Positions 35,654 to 44,078 of a DNA stretch of 44,115 bases are shown here, piece after piece. The notes beneath the pieces are model-generated. The model was not told the origin of the DNA. It made no database searches and saw only the letters and a list, made by a program, of their open reading frames with translations. The position numbers were made by a program, and so were the translations under genes. The stretch comes from Pseudomonadota bacterium (lineage in GTDB: Bacteria > Pseudomonadota > Gammaproteobacteria > Acidiferrobacterales > UBA6901). Positions within the stretch are counted from its first letter, which is position 1. Every line of letters starts with the position of its first letter. The stretch covers positions 1-44,115 of the forward strand of contig JAKASJ010000025.1 of the NCBI GenBank assembly GCA_021819085.1, given 5' to 3'.

Positions 35654-37054
35654 GTGAAACAGATGAAACGAATGATTCTCGTGGTGGATGACGAGCAGAA
35701 CATGCAGACAGTCATACGCATGATTCTCGAGGACGCCGGCTATGTCGTGGAAGTTGCCGATGGTGGCGAAGCAGGCCTCGCGCATCTGACAAACCCGAAT
35801 CTTGATGTCGTACTTTCCGACCTGAAGATGCCGGGCATGGCGGGAGAGGAGTTTATCCGGGCCTGTCGCGAAGAGCGACCCGATGTTCCGGTGATTGTGG
35901 TCACCGCCCACGGCACAATCCGATCGGCGGTGCAGAGCATAAACGCCGGAGCCACAGATTACCTGACCAAGCCGTTTGAGCCGGAAGAGCTGGAAATCGC
36001 CGTTCACAATGCAATCAAGCTGCGCGATATCCTTCACGAAAACCTGCGTCTCAGGGAAACCGTGACCGAATCACTGGCGCGTCGACGACTCATGGGAACG
36101 AGCCAGGCGGTACAGCGCCTGGTGGAGGAGATCAAGCGTGTCGCGCCGTACCGTACCAGTGTTCTGATTACCGGGGAAAGCGGAACCGGCAAGGAACTGG
36201 TGGCACGTACAATCCACGAAACCAGTACCCGGCACCAACAGCCGTGGGTGGCGATCAATTGCTCAGCAATCCCGCACGATCTCATGGAAAGCGAGCTCTT
36301 CGGCTATGTCAAGGGAGCGTTTACGGGTGCAGCGCAGAGTCGTCTCGGTCGTCTCGAGCAGGCGCAAGGTGGAACGCTGTTTCTCGATGAGATCGGAGAT
36401 CTTGAGCCGGCGCTACAGGGGAAGCTGCTGCGTGTGCTGCAGGAGCGGGAGTTCTTTCCGGTCGGAAGCGATCAGGTCCGCAGCGCCGACGTGCGATTCC
36501 TCGCGGCGACCAACCGTGATCTCAAGGAGCTAGTGCGTCAGGGCAGGTTTCGCGAGGATCTGCTTTACCGTCTCGACGTATACAATATCGTGGTGCCGCC
36601 ACTGCGCGATCGTGGGGAAGACATCGCGCTGCTCGCCGAATCCTTCCTGCGCGAAATCTCCCAGGAAATGGACAAGCCGGTGCAGCGATTCACGCAGGAC
36701 GCCCTCCGGATTCTGCTGTACTACCGCTGGCCCGGGAACGTGCGTGAACTGCGCAATGCGGTGGAGCGATCGCTGCTGTCATGCAAGGGCCAGGAGATAG
36801 ATGTTCAGGATCTTCCCGAGGCGATACGCGGGGCCACAGCGCAAAGACAGGAACCGGGCTGCGCGCCAAACGGAGGCAACGATCATGACCTGGACAGCTG
36901 GCTGGCCGACGTCGAGCGGCGCGCAATTCTCAAGGCCCTGGAGCATTGTGGAGGAATCCAGGCCCACGCCGCGAAGCGCCTGGGCATATCCGAACGCAGC
37001 TTGTGGCACCGCATAAAGAAGCTGAACATCCAGATAAACCGCAACTTCATCTAG
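35654..37054 (+). CDS. Sigma-54-dependent response regulator (NtrC family)
   Basis: The 466-residue protein has a receiver domain with phosphoacceptor Asp56 (VVLSDLKMPG). The AAA+ domain has Walker A GESGTGKE (174-181), the sigma-54-contacting GAFTGA loop (221-226), and GGTLFLDEIGDL. A C-terminal Fis-type helix-turn-helix (GGIQAHAAKRLGISERSLWHRIKKLNI) follows. All residues needed to activate RNA polymerase-sigma-54 are present. The GTG start at 35654 directly follows the kinase stop; ATG 35663 is an alternative. A likely target is the sigma-54 promoter 1.9 kb upstream in front of the basic-peptide gene. A nitrogen role is not implied by the family alone. Confidence 0.94.
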   Translation: MKQMKRMILVVDDEQNMQTVIRMILEDAGYVVEVADGGEAGLAHLTNPNLDVVLSDLKMPGMAGEEFIRACREERPDVPVIVVTAHGTIRSAVQSINAGATDYLTKPFEPEELEIAVHNAIKLRDILHENLRLRETVTESLARRRLMGTSQAVQRLVEEIKRVAPYRTSVLITGESGTGKELVARTIHETSTRHQQPWVAINCSAIPHDLMESELFGYVKGAFTGAAQSRLGRLEQAQGGTLFLDEIGDLEPALQGKLLRVLQEREFFPVGSDQVRSADVRFLAATNRDLKELVRQGRFREDLLYRLDVYNIVVPPLRDRGEDIALLAESFLREISQEMDKPVQRFTQDALRILLYYRWPGNVRELRNAVERSLLSCKGQEIDVQDLPEAIRGATAQRQEPGCAPNGGNDHDLDSWLADVERRAILKALEHCGGIQAHAAKRLGISERSLWHRIKKLNIQINRNFI

Positions 37055-37069
37055 TCAGCGCGCGGCGGG

Positions 37070-37726
37070 TCACTTGAGTGTCCGCACTCCAGTGCCGGTT
37101 CCAAGGATCAGCACGTCAGCCGGTCGGTTTGCAAACAGGCCGTTGGTGACCGTGCCGGTGATCTGGTTGAGCATGCGCTCAAGTTCGACCGGATTCAGGA
37201 TCTTGAGGTTGTGCACGTCCAGGATCACGTTGCCGTTGTCGGTAGTGAATCCCTGCCGTAATACCGGTTCTCCGCCCATCTTGACTATCTCCCGGGCGAC
37301 GTAGCTGCGTGCCATTGGGATTACCTCCACCGGCAACGGAAACCTGCCGAGGACGTCGACCAGCTTGGATTCGTCGGCTACGCAGACAAAAGTTTCGCTC
37401 GCAGCGGCAACTATCTTTTCCCGGGTGAGAGCGCCGCCGCCACCCTTCAGCAGGTGCAGGTGCCGGGTAGCCTCGTCGGCGCCGTCGACGTAGAGCTTGA
37501 GCCCCCCGGCGGCGTTGAGATCGATCACCGGAATTCCGCATTTCTTTAGCCGCTCGGCGGTTGCCTGGGAGCTGGCAACAGCCCCATCGATCCGTCCCTT
37601 GATGGTGGCGAGTGCATCGACGAAGTGGTTTGCGGTCGAACCGGTGCCGACGCCGATTACGCCCCCGCTTCCAACATACTCTAGGGCGGCCAGCGCGGCT
37701 GCTTTCTTCATGTCGTCCTGTGTCAT
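37070..37726 (-). CDS. rpiA: Ribose-5-phosphate isomerase A
   Basis: The 218-residue enzyme interconverts ribose-5-phosphate and ribulose-5-phosphate in the pentose phosphate pathway. Family blocks are [67 protein letters not shown] and [11 protein letters not shown]. The ATG at 37726 follows GGGGGAAATGG; the frame is open to 37750. It is divergent from ilvA with a 134-bp shared promoter region, a conserved proteobacterial arrangement, and converges on the two-component operon. Confidence 0.96.
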   Translation of the reverse strand: MTQDDMKKAAALAALEYVGSGGVIGVGTGSTANHFVDALATIKGRIDGAVASSQATAERLKKCGIPVIDLNAAGGLKLYVDGADEATRHLHLLKGGGGALTREKIVAAASETFVCVADESKLVDVLGRFPLPVEVIPMARSYVAREIVKMGGEPVLRQGFTTDNGNVILDVHNLKILNPVELERMLNQITGTVTNGLFANRPADVLILGTGTGVRTLK

Positions 37727-37860
37727 CCATTTCCCCCTGGCATTCTGCATGTCGAGAATACCGTCTGTGCCAGTACCAAAACAAGAGTTGCCACGAAACC
37801 GCCGGCGCCAGATGCGGTAGAAATGCTGCGACCGAGGCCGGATTCTGGTAGATTAGCAGC

Positions 37861-39372
37861 ATGCCGCAGCGCTACATTGAAAAGATTCTCACTACACGCG
37901 CCTATGAAGTTGCCAAAGAGACTCCACTTGATTTTGCCGCCAATCTGTCGCGCCGCCTAGGCAACCAGGTTTGGCTCAAGCGCGAGGACCAGCAGCCAGT
38001 TTTCTCGTTCAAATGCCGTGGCGCCTATACCAAGATGGCGTCATTGTCGAGCACTGTACTTGCACGCGGCGTCGTGGCTGCATCCGCGGGTAACCATGCC
38101 CAGGGAGTTGCTCTGGCGGCGGCCAAGCTCGGCACGCACGCGGTGATCGTCATGCCGGTTACGACACCCGAGATCAAGGTCGACGCGGTGCGCAATTTGG
38201 GCGGCGAGGTGGTGCTTGAAGGCGATAACTACGATGCCGCGTGTGCTTTTGCGCTGCGACTCGGGGCGGAACGCGGCCTGACCTTCGTTCATCCGTATGA
38301 CGATCCGGAAGTTATCGCCGGTCAGGGAACCATCGCCATGGAGATACTCAAGCAGCATACCCATGATCTGCATGCCGTCTTTGTTCCGGTAGGGGGCGGC
38401 GGACTCATCGGTGGAATTGCGGTCTATATAAAATCCCTGCGCCCGGACATCAGGGTAATCGGTGTCGAGCCTGACGAAGCGGATGCGATGTTCCGCTCGC
38501 TTGCGTCTGGTCGCCGGATCATGCTCGACCACGTGGGCATCTTCGCTGATGGAGTCGCCGTCCGTCAGGTCGGCGAGGAGACGTTTCGGCTGGCACAAAA
38601 GTTCGTCGACGAGATTGTCCTTGTCAGCAACGACGAGATCTGTGCCGCCATCAAAGATATCTTTGAAGATACGCGCTCCATACTTGAACCTGCGGGCGCG
38701 CTTGCCATTGCTGGAATGAAGAAATACATTGCGCGTGATTCGCTGCACGACAGACAGCTGGTGGCGATTGCCTCGGGCGCGAACATGAACTTCGACCGCC
38801 TGCGTCACGTCGCAGAACGCGCCGAAGTTGGCGAGAGACGCGAGGCCGTTCTGGCTGTGACCATACCCGAAGTGCCCGGAAGCTTCCGCCGGTTTTGCGC
38901 ATTTATCGGTCATCGCCTGATCACGGAATTCAATTATCGATATGCCAGCCCCAGCAGTGCCCATGTCTTCGTGGGGGTCCAGATCCAGGATGCGCGCGAG
39001 GCCGACGATCTGGTCGCAAGTTTGCGCGCTGAGGGCTATGACACGCTGGACATGACTGACAACGAGATGGCCAAGCTCCATATCCGCCACCTGGTCGGAG
39101 GTCATGCGCCGAACGTATTGCACGAGATTATCTACCGCTTCGAGTTTCCCGAGCGCCCCGGAGCGCTCATGAATTTTCTGGACAGAATGGGCCAGTCGTG
39201 GAACATCAGCCTGTTCCACTATCGCAACCACGGCGCTGATTTCGGGCGCGTGCTGGTCGGAATGCAGGTTCCGCCGTCGGATAAGTCTGCGTTCCGGCAG
39301 TTCCTGGACCAGCTTGGCTACGAATTTGTCGAAGAAACCGCGAATCCGGCTTATAAGCTGTTTCTCAGCTGA
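37861..39372 (+). CDS. ilvA: Threonine ammonia-lyase, biosynthetic
   Basis: The 503-residue PLP enzyme deaminates threonine to 2-oxobutyrate, the first step of isoleucine synthesis. The PLP lysine lies in VFSFKCRGAY. SAGNHAQGVALAAAKLG and the glycine loop PVGGGGLIGGIAVYIK bind the cofactor phosphate. From about 325 there are two ACT-like regulatory domains (AVLAVTIPEVPGSFRRFCAFIG and ...FPERPGALMNFLDRMG), so isoleucine feedback is expected. The length marks the biosynthetic rather than the catabolic form. No leader peptide or attenuator is visible in the short upstream region. Confidence 0.96.
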   Translation: MPQRYIEKILTTRAYEVAKETPLDFAANLSRRLGNQVWLKREDQQPVFSFKCRGAYTKMASLSSTVLARGVVAASAGNHAQGVALAAAKLGTHAVIVMPVTTPEIKVDAVRNLGGEVVLEGDNYDAACAFALRLGAERGLTFVHPYDDPEVIAGQGTIAMEILKQHTHDLHAVFVPVGGGGLIGGIAVYIKSLRPDIRVIGVEPDEADAMFRSLASGRRIMLDHVGIFADGVAVRQVGEETFRLAQKFVDEIVLVSNDEICAAIKDIFEDTRSILEPAGALAIAGMKKYIARDSLHDRQLVAIASGANMNFDRLRHVAERAEVGERREAVLAVTIPEVPGSFRRFCAFIGHRLITEFNYRYASPSSAHVFVGVQIQDAREADDLVASLRAEGYDTLDMTDNEMAKLHIRHLVGGHAPNVLHEIIYRFEFPERPGALMNFLDRMGQSWNISLFHYRNHGADFGRVLVGMQVPPSDKSAFRQFLDQLGYEFVEETANPAYKLFLS

Positions 39373-39378
39373 AGTGCG

Positions 39379-39397
39379 GCCCGGCGTCAGGCCGGGC
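39379..39397. terminator. Bidirectional hairpin between ilvA and the cyclophilin gene
   Basis: GCCCGGC (39379-39385) and GCCGGGC (39391-39397) form a perfect 7-bp stem with a five-base loop, immediately after both convergent genes end. No T tract follows. Confidence 0.5.
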
Positions 39398-39400
39398 AGT

Positions 39401-40009
39401 TCATCGGTATCCCGCCAGTTCCATTTTTTTGATCACAACGTCGCGCAGCGGCACATCCGCAAACGGTCCGCGGGTTCCCGTTGGAACAGCGTCGATCTTT
39501 CTTACCACACCCATACCCTTGACGACCTTTCCGAAGACGGCATAACCCCAACCCTCGACGCTGTCGTCGCGGTGGTCAAGAAACGGGTTGTCGGCGGTGT
39601 TGATGAAGAACTGTGATGTAGCGGAGTTCGGGTCGCTGGTGCGCGCCATGGCGATGGTGCCAACCGAATTCCGTAGTCCGTTGCTGGCCTCGTTGCGGAT
39701 GGGCGTGCGCGTCGGTTTCAAGCGCATTCCCGGCTCGAAGCCGCCGCCCTGGATCATGAACCCGGGGATGACGCGGTGAAAAATGGTGCCGTTGTAGAAA
39801 CCCGAATTCACATAGTTCAGGAAATTTTTGACCGTGACAGGCGCCTTGTCCGGGAACAGTTCCAGCTCGACCGTGCCGAGACTGGTGACCATCCGCACGA
39901 TCGGGTCACGAGCCGGGACTGGTTGCGGTTTGGCATTGGCTCCGGCGGCAGACACGGTGAATAGCAGTGCGGCCAGAGCAGGGGTCAGCTTGCGTATGAT
40001 GTCATTCAT
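39401..40009 (-). CDS. Periplasmic peptidyl-prolyl cis-trans isomerase (cyclophilin)
   Basis: The 202-residue protein has a signal peptide ([19 protein letters not shown]) and a bacterial cyclophilin domain: [37 protein letters not shown], then [33 protein letters not shown] and [15 protein letters not shown]. It catalyses proline isomerisation during folding in the periplasm, like PpiA. The mRNA just before the ATG reads CCTCCTTTAAG, which resembles the 16S anti-Shine-Dalgarno end rather than a ribosome site. Translation may therefore be inefficient, or another start may be used. Confidence 0.93.
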   Translation of the reverse strand: MNDIIRKLTPALAALLFTVSAAGANAKPQPVPARDPIVRMVTSLGTVELELFPDKAPVTVKNFLNYVNSGFYNGTIFHRVIPGFMIQGGGFEPGMRLKPTRTPIRNEASNGLRNSVGTIAMARTSDPNSATSQFFINTADNPFLDHRDDSVEGWGYAVFGKVVKGMGVVRKIDAVPTGTRGPFADVPLRDVVIKKMELAGYR

Positions 40010-40344
40010 CTTAAAGGAGGCTCTCGGTTGCAGATCGGATGGCTGGAAAGCATTATTGCCGGCCGGCGCCTGTCAGCGGGTTTTCCGGAACCCGCGTCTT
40101 CGTGCAGCGATCGTGCCTTGGCAGGTTCCGTAGGTCGCATGCGCGGATATCGGTGTCCTCCATCCCGGCAGTGACGGTCGTTTTGCTGCGTTCATCGTCA
40201 GACGCATGTCGTGATCCAAATGCCGGCTCAGGTACTACATGCGCCCACATGGCGCCACGCCGAAAGTGCCGGAAAACGGCGTGGCCCATCATTGTTCAAG
40301 AATCAATTCCATTTGACAAGCGGCGTATTGATGCCGCAACCACT
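40010..40344. other. Gap upstream of the cyclophilin gene
   Basis: The plus strand carries AAAGGAGG at 40013-40020, seven bases before a TTG with a 48-codon frame ([19 protein letters not shown]...), and a longer ATG frame from 40039. Neither has a known domain, and codon bias is weak. I call no gene. Confidence 0.35.
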
Positions 40345-41022
40345 TCATAGTGCCGCGAACAGGCCTTCGCGCAAGCTCGTATGGCAGGTATCCTCCACGC
40401 GCTGAATGTAGTACATCAGGTCAATCGGCAAAGTGATCCCGTCGAGCAGCTGAAGAGGAAACAGGTCCGCTGCGAGCAGCATATCGGCAGCGGACGGCGA
40501 TCCCAGGTAAAAACGGTCCCGTGCCAGTCGCACGGACAGCTCTCTGAGGCGTGTCGCCTGCATCAGCTGGTCGAATGCTCCGTAGCGATCGTTCGACAGT
40601 TCCTCGATGCTGGTCCCGAAGCTGCGGCCTACTTCCGCCTTGTAGGCTGCCATCGCCTGCTCGTTGTCTCCGATACCGCGGTAGGCGGGCAAAACAGGTG
40701 CATGCAGTCGGGCGATCAGCGCATCGGCCGATCGGCGCCAGGAAAGAAGGCCCTCCCATGCGTCCTCTGTAAGAAGGCCTTTGGAAATCGGCATGTCTGG
40801 CCAGCGATGGTCCAGATTCTTGAGTATCGTGACCGAATCTGTTTCCAGCCGGCCGTCATCGTGCTTCAGCACCGGCACAGCGCGTGCTATGCCCAGTGCG
40901 AAGAATGTCTCGTCGTCATCAAACGCGATCGGCCGGTCTTCGTAGACGATCTCCTTATAGCCGAGTGCAAGGCGGACACGTTGCGCATTGGAGGACCACC
41001 AGAAGTGGTAGAGGGTGGTCAA
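40345..41022 (-). CDS. Glutathione S-transferase family protein
   Basis: The 225-residue protein begins TTLYHFWWSSNAQRVRLALGYKEIVYEDRP, a thioredoxin-like GST N-domain. It shows VPVLKHDDGRLETDSVTILKNLD (the cis-Pro and E/S-S type glutathione-binding segment) and a helical C-domain. The start is TTG at 41022, because the similarity begins there and it overlaps the EVE stop as TTGA; the open frame goes on to 41196 without family similarity. Substrate unknown. It is the last gene of a coupled GST-EVE-GST set. Confidence 0.87.
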   Translation of the reverse strand: MTTLYHFWWSSNAQRVRLALGYKEIVYEDRPIAFDDDETFFALGIARAVPVLKHDDGRLETDSVTILKNLDHRWPDMPISKGLLTEDAWEGLLSWRRSADALIARLHAPVLPAYRGIGDNEQAMAAYKAEVGRSFGTSIEELSNDRYGAFDQLMQATRLRELSVRLARDRFYLGSPSAADMLLAADLFPLQLLDGITLPIDLMYYIQRVEDTCHTSLREGLFAAL

Positions 41023-41507
41023 CGGCGTGCCAGCTTGAGAATGTAATCCCACTCGCGGCGTTCCACGGGCATGACCGACAGCCGGTTTCCGCGGGCGAGC
41101 AGGCGCATGCGGCTCAGTGCCGGGTGTGTCTTTAACTCGCGCAGCGTAATCGGTTGGCGGAATTCGCGCTTGAGATGAACATCGACCATGTACCATAGCG
41201 GCCGCTGTGGCGTGCTTTTCGGGTCATAATGAGCATTGAGGGGATCGAACGCAGTGAAGTCCGGATAACCTGTACGGACGATCTCCACGATGCCTACTAT
41301 GGCCGGTTCGGCGCAACTCGAGTGATAGAGGAAACCCAGATCGCCGGCTTGCATTTCATCGCGCATGAAATTGCGTGCCTGGAAGTTCCTCACGCCATCC
41401 CAGTGTTCCGTCCGGTTGTTGCACTTTGCGAGGTCAGCAATGCTGAAAGCAGCCGGTTCGGATTTGAACAGCCAGTAGCGCACAGGCATCCGTCTGCTGT
41501 GGCTCAC
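41019..41507 (-). CDS. EVE domain protein
   Basis: The 162-residue protein is a single EVE domain: RYWLFKSEPAAFSIADLAK, WDGVRNFQARNFMRDEMQAGDLGFLYHSSCAEPAIVGIVEI and PLWYMVDVHLKREFRQPITLRELK. EVE domains are PUA-like and bind modified bases in DNA or RNA. The gene has four-base overlaps with GST genes on both sides (ATGA upstream, TTGA downstream). The role next to GSTs is not established. Confidence 0.92.
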   Translation of the reverse strand: MSHSRRMPVRYWLFKSEPAAFSIADLAKCNNRTEHWDGVRNFQARNFMRDEMQAGDLGFLYHSSCAEPAIVGIVEIVRTGYPDFTAFDPLNAHYDPKSTPQRPLWYMVDVHLKREFRQPITLRELKTHPALSRMRLLARGNRLSVMPVERREWDYILKLARR

Positions 41508-42163
41508 GAATATCTCTCAAACTGCGGAAGGATTTCCGTTTCGGTGCACGCACTCTCGCACCACTCCTGCAGTGCCGGCAGGGCCGCGATGGTCCGCATG
41601 TAAGCTGTTGCCGCCGGGTCGGTTTCCACAGCATAGGTGATAAATCGAAGCACGACCGGCGCATACATCGCATCCGCTATTGTAAAATGCCCGAATAGCA
41701 TTGGTCCGTCGGCACCGAAGCGGCGCCGGCACTCGTTCCAGATTTCGGTGATGCGTCCGATGTCTGCGGCCACGCCAGGCGTGCGGCCCTTTCCCGGAAA
41801 GGAGCCGCGACAGTTCATTGTCATGTTGGTTCGCAATTCGGTAAAGCCCGAATGCATTTCGGCGCTGACCGAACGTGCAAATGAGCGCGCGGCTGCATCT
41901 GCGGGCCACAATCCTTTGTCCGGATGGCGTTCTGCGAGGTATTCGCAGATCGCCAGCGAATCCCAGATGACGAGATCACCGTCTTCCAAAACCGGCACCT
42001 TGCCGGAGGGTGAGTGCCGCAGTATTTCCTGCTTCGCGCTGTCCGTATAGAGCGCGATGCGCTGCTCGTCAAAGCGGATTCCGCACTGTTTCATAACCAG
42101 CCACGGACGCAGTGACCAGGAAGAGTAGTTTTTGTTTCCAATAATGAGTCTGGGGACAGGCAT
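41504..42163 (-). CDS. Glutathione S-transferase family protein
   Basis: The 219-residue protein starts MPVPRLIIGNKNYSSWSLRPWLVMKQ, the typical N-terminus of a proteobacterial GST group. KVPVLEDGDLVIWDSLAICEYLAE (glutathione site with Asp-Ser) follows, then a helical C-domain ending in CTETEILPQFERY. It probably conjugates or reduces small electrophiles. The ATG at 42163 has AGGAGC/GAGG upstream; the open frame extends to 42190. It lies 51 bases after the cyclo-ligase gene and overlaps the EVE gene, so a single operon is likely. Confidence 0.9.
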   Translation of the reverse strand: MPVPRLIIGNKNYSSWSLRPWLVMKQCGIRFDEQRIALYTDSAKQEILRHSPSGKVPVLEDGDLVIWDSLAICEYLAERHPDKGLWPADAAARSFARSVSAEMHSGFTELRTNMTMNCRGSFPGKGRTPGVAADIGRITEIWNECRRRFGADGPMLFGHFTIADAMYAPVVLRFITYAVETDPAATAYMRTIAALPALQEWCESACTETEILPQFERYS

Positions 42164-42214
42164 CCTCAATTGCTCCTGGTAGGCACACAATGCAAATTGC
42201 GGCTTGCAGTCAGC

Positions 42215-42814
42215 CTAGATGGTCAGATAGAGCGCGCAATCGGTCGCGATCCCCTGAAGCGGCACGTCCCAGGGCGACGGAACCAGAGCGTCCAGCCTTT
42301 GGAAGTCGTGGGCCAGCCCGAGCAGCTTGGGACGATTCCAACTGCGGCGGTTACGCAGAAACTCGAGACTGCGGTCGTAGAATCCTCCGCCCATCCCGAG
42401 GCGATTGCCCTTCAGATCAAACCCCACCAGCGGCACCAATATCAGGTCAAGCTCCTGCGCCCGCACCCAAGTGCGCGGTGCGGTGACCGGCTCCGGAATG
42501 CCGTAGCGGTTCGGCGAGAACGTGCTCGATGGCGTTACCGGCGCGAACCACAGCCGGTCATAGAAAAGGTGCGATAGAACGGGCAGGTAGCAGAGTTTGC
42601 GCATCCGCCACATGCGTTGCATCAGTGGGCGCGGATCGATCTCGCCATCGTTGGGGATATAGCAGGCTACCCGCCGCGCTGACCGAAACATCGGTGAAGC
42701 CGCGACTCTGCCGGCCAGGTTGGCCGCAGCCCGCGCTTGCTGCACCGGTCGCAGGGCCTTGCGCAAGGTCCGCAAGCGCTGCCGCTGCTCGGTCTTGGAT
42801 GCAACCGTGCTCAC
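42215..42814 (-). CDS. fau: 5-formyltetrahydrofolate cyclo-ligase
   Basis: The 199-residue enzyme (YgfA/Fau/MTHFS) converts 5-formyltetrahydrofolate to 5,10-methenyltetrahydrofolate with ATP. It contains RLRTLRKALRP, VACYIPNDGEIDPRPLMQRMW, YGIPEP, LDLILVPLVGFDLKGNRLGMGGGFYDRSL and DVPLQGI. It sits directly behind 6S RNA and may be translated from the same long precursor, as in other gammaproteobacteria. The start ATG at 42814 is close to the 6S 3' stem. Confidence 0.94.
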   Translation of the reverse strand: MSTVASKTEQRQRLRTLRKALRPVQQARAAANLAGRVAASPMFRSARRVACYIPNDGEIDPRPLMQRMWRMRKLCYLPVLSHLFYDRLWFAPVTPSSTFSPNRYGIPEPVTAPRTWVRAQELDLILVPLVGFDLKGNRLGMGGGFYDRSLEFLRNRRSWNRPKLLGLAHDFQRLDALVPSPWDVPLQGIATDCALYLTI

Positions 42815-42824
42815 ACTAAAAGGA

Positions 42825-43013
42825 GGTGTCCTCCGCCTGTGCCGTACCGCCCCTTTGCCCTGAACCGAAGGTTCAGGTGGGAGCCACTGAGATGCATCAG
42901 GCTTTCCGCTACGCGGCGGACTTGCACAACAGCACCTGCTTTAGCGGCCCCCAGGCATTGAATATATAGGTTCAAGGGACCAAAAGCGGATACGTACACC
43001 GCAGAGGACACCA
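42825..43013 (-). ncRNA. ssrS: 6S RNA
   Basis: Between zapA and the cyclo-ligase gene the minus strand reads as 6S RNA. The terminal stem pairs GGTGTCCTCTGC (5' end near 43012) with GCGGAGGACACC (3' end near 42825). The middle has CCCTTGAACC, GGGGGCCGC and an internal hairpin GAACCTTCGGTTC. The size of about 189 bases and the synteny are typical. 6S RNA mimics an open promoter and sequesters sigma-70 RNA polymerase in stationary phase. Ends are approximate. Confidence 0.87.
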
Positions 43014-43047
43014 TAACTCTGCATGCCAATTTCGAAAAAACCAATGC

Positions 43048-43353
43048 CTACAGGATCTCTTCATGCAAGGCGGCGTCGATCTTGCCGCGCAGAAACTGCA
43101 GCCGGTGATCGATGTCGGCAGGAACGTTCGCCGCCTGCTTGCGCAACTCCAGCAGCTCATTGGCAAGATTCAGCGCAGCCATTACCGCGCAACGCTCGGT
43201 TCCCATGACTTTTCCGCTGTCCTGGATTTCCCGCATCTTATCGTCCAGGTAGCGCGCAGCCGCAATCAGCGCAGTGCGCTCACTGTCTGGGCATGCAACC
43301 ATCAGATCCTTGCCCAGAATCGAAATGTTGATACCGCCCTGCGCGGTTTTCAC
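43048..43353 (-). CDS. zapA: Cell division protein ZapA
   Basis: The 101-residue protein has the ZapA pattern: GINISILGKDLMVACPDSERTALIAAARYLDDKMREIQDSGKVMGTERCAVMAALNLANELL, then a C-terminal coiled coil. It binds FtsZ and bundles filaments at the division ring. It starts directly after the stop of the upstream coiled-coil gene. The zapA-ssrS-fau order is classic for gammaproteobacteria. Confidence 0.94.
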   Translation of the reverse strand: MKTAQGGINISILGKDLMVACPDSERTALIAAARYLDDKMREIQDSGKVMGTERCAVMAALNLANELLELRKQAANVPADIDHRLQFLRGKIDAALHEEIL

Positions 43354-43581
43354 CTAGCTGCGCTCCAGAGCTTTAAGACGGCCGATCATCGCCTCAATGC
43401 GGGAACGCGCGACCTGGGTTTTCTCGACCAGGCGCGCGTGCTCGTCCGCAAGATTTCCATGCTCATCCGCAAGATTCCTGTGATCTGTTTTCAGCGCATG
43501 GTTTTCGCGATTCAATCGTCGGCAGGTATCGATGAGCTCATTGATTCGCTCTTCAAGCTTTGCCAGGTTTTCGCTGTCCAT
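43354..43581 (-). CDS. TIGR02449-type coiled-coil protein (ZapB-like)
   Basis: The 75-residue protein is one continuous coiled coil: NLAKLEERINELIDTCRRLNRENHALK, then NLADEHGNLADEHARLVEKTQVARSRIEAMIGRLKALE. It corresponds to the TIGR02449 family found before zapA and probably has a ZapB-like division role. The heptad NLADEHx occurs twice in a row, a tandem heptad duplication. Its stop abuts the zapA ATG. Confidence 0.85.
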   Translation of the reverse strand: MDSENLAKLEERINELIDTCRRLNRENHALKTDHRNLADEHGNLADEHARLVEKTQVARSRIEAMIGRLKALERS

Positions 43582-43676
43582 GTCCCGCTTGTCTGAAGTG
43601 ATCTTGTATCAAATATAGGGCCGGACGTCGCTCTGGTCAACGGCTTCATGCCCGCGGCCGACAATAGTAGACTCTA

Positions 43677-43901
43677 CTATTTGGTGCCCCATAGCCGCCA
43701 GTCGCTGGCGGTGATTCCGCTGTGTGAGTGCCACCGGGGATGAGGAGTACGGATCGCGAGCTGCGCCGCTCGCGATCTATGGGAGATTTCGATGCGCGCA
43801 GCGATCTTGCGGCGGGCCAGTTCGCCGGGGTCACAACCGCGCCGGTGGATCAGTTCGTTCTCCGGTGCGTCCCTTGAAGCTTTCCGGCCGCGCGCCGTCA
43901 T
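43677..43901 (-). CDS. Possible small hypothetical protein (74 residues)
   Basis: The frame reads MTARGRKASRDAPENELIHRR... and ends SDWRLWGTK. GGAG lies eight bases before the ATG, third codon positions are moderately GC-rich, and a short hairpin (TAGTAG-AGT-CTACTA) follows the stop. I know no related family. It contains a perfect 10-bp inverted repeat at 43752-43777. The rest of 43582-44078 shows nothing else. Confidence 0.35.
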   Translation of the reverse strand: MTARGRKASRDAPENELIHRRGCDPGELARRKIAARIEISHRSRAAQLAIRTPHPRWHSHSGITASDWRLWGTK

Positions 43902-44078
43902 GGAAGTTGCTCCAGTGCGGCCCGACGGGCGGCAGCCGTCGGAGGTAAACCGAGGCCTTGCGGGCCCGATTTGCGCCTCCGTCCATCGCTAAGTACACAC
44001 ATCCGTAAATATAGTGACGTATAAAATGTGGCAATCACCGGCGATTCGGAGCATATTTCCCTCCACTGGAGGTGAAGT

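Noticed and set aside
38041-39231. 396-codon minus-strand frame
   Set aside because: It is antisense to ilvA and His/Arg-rich in the manner of shadow frames.
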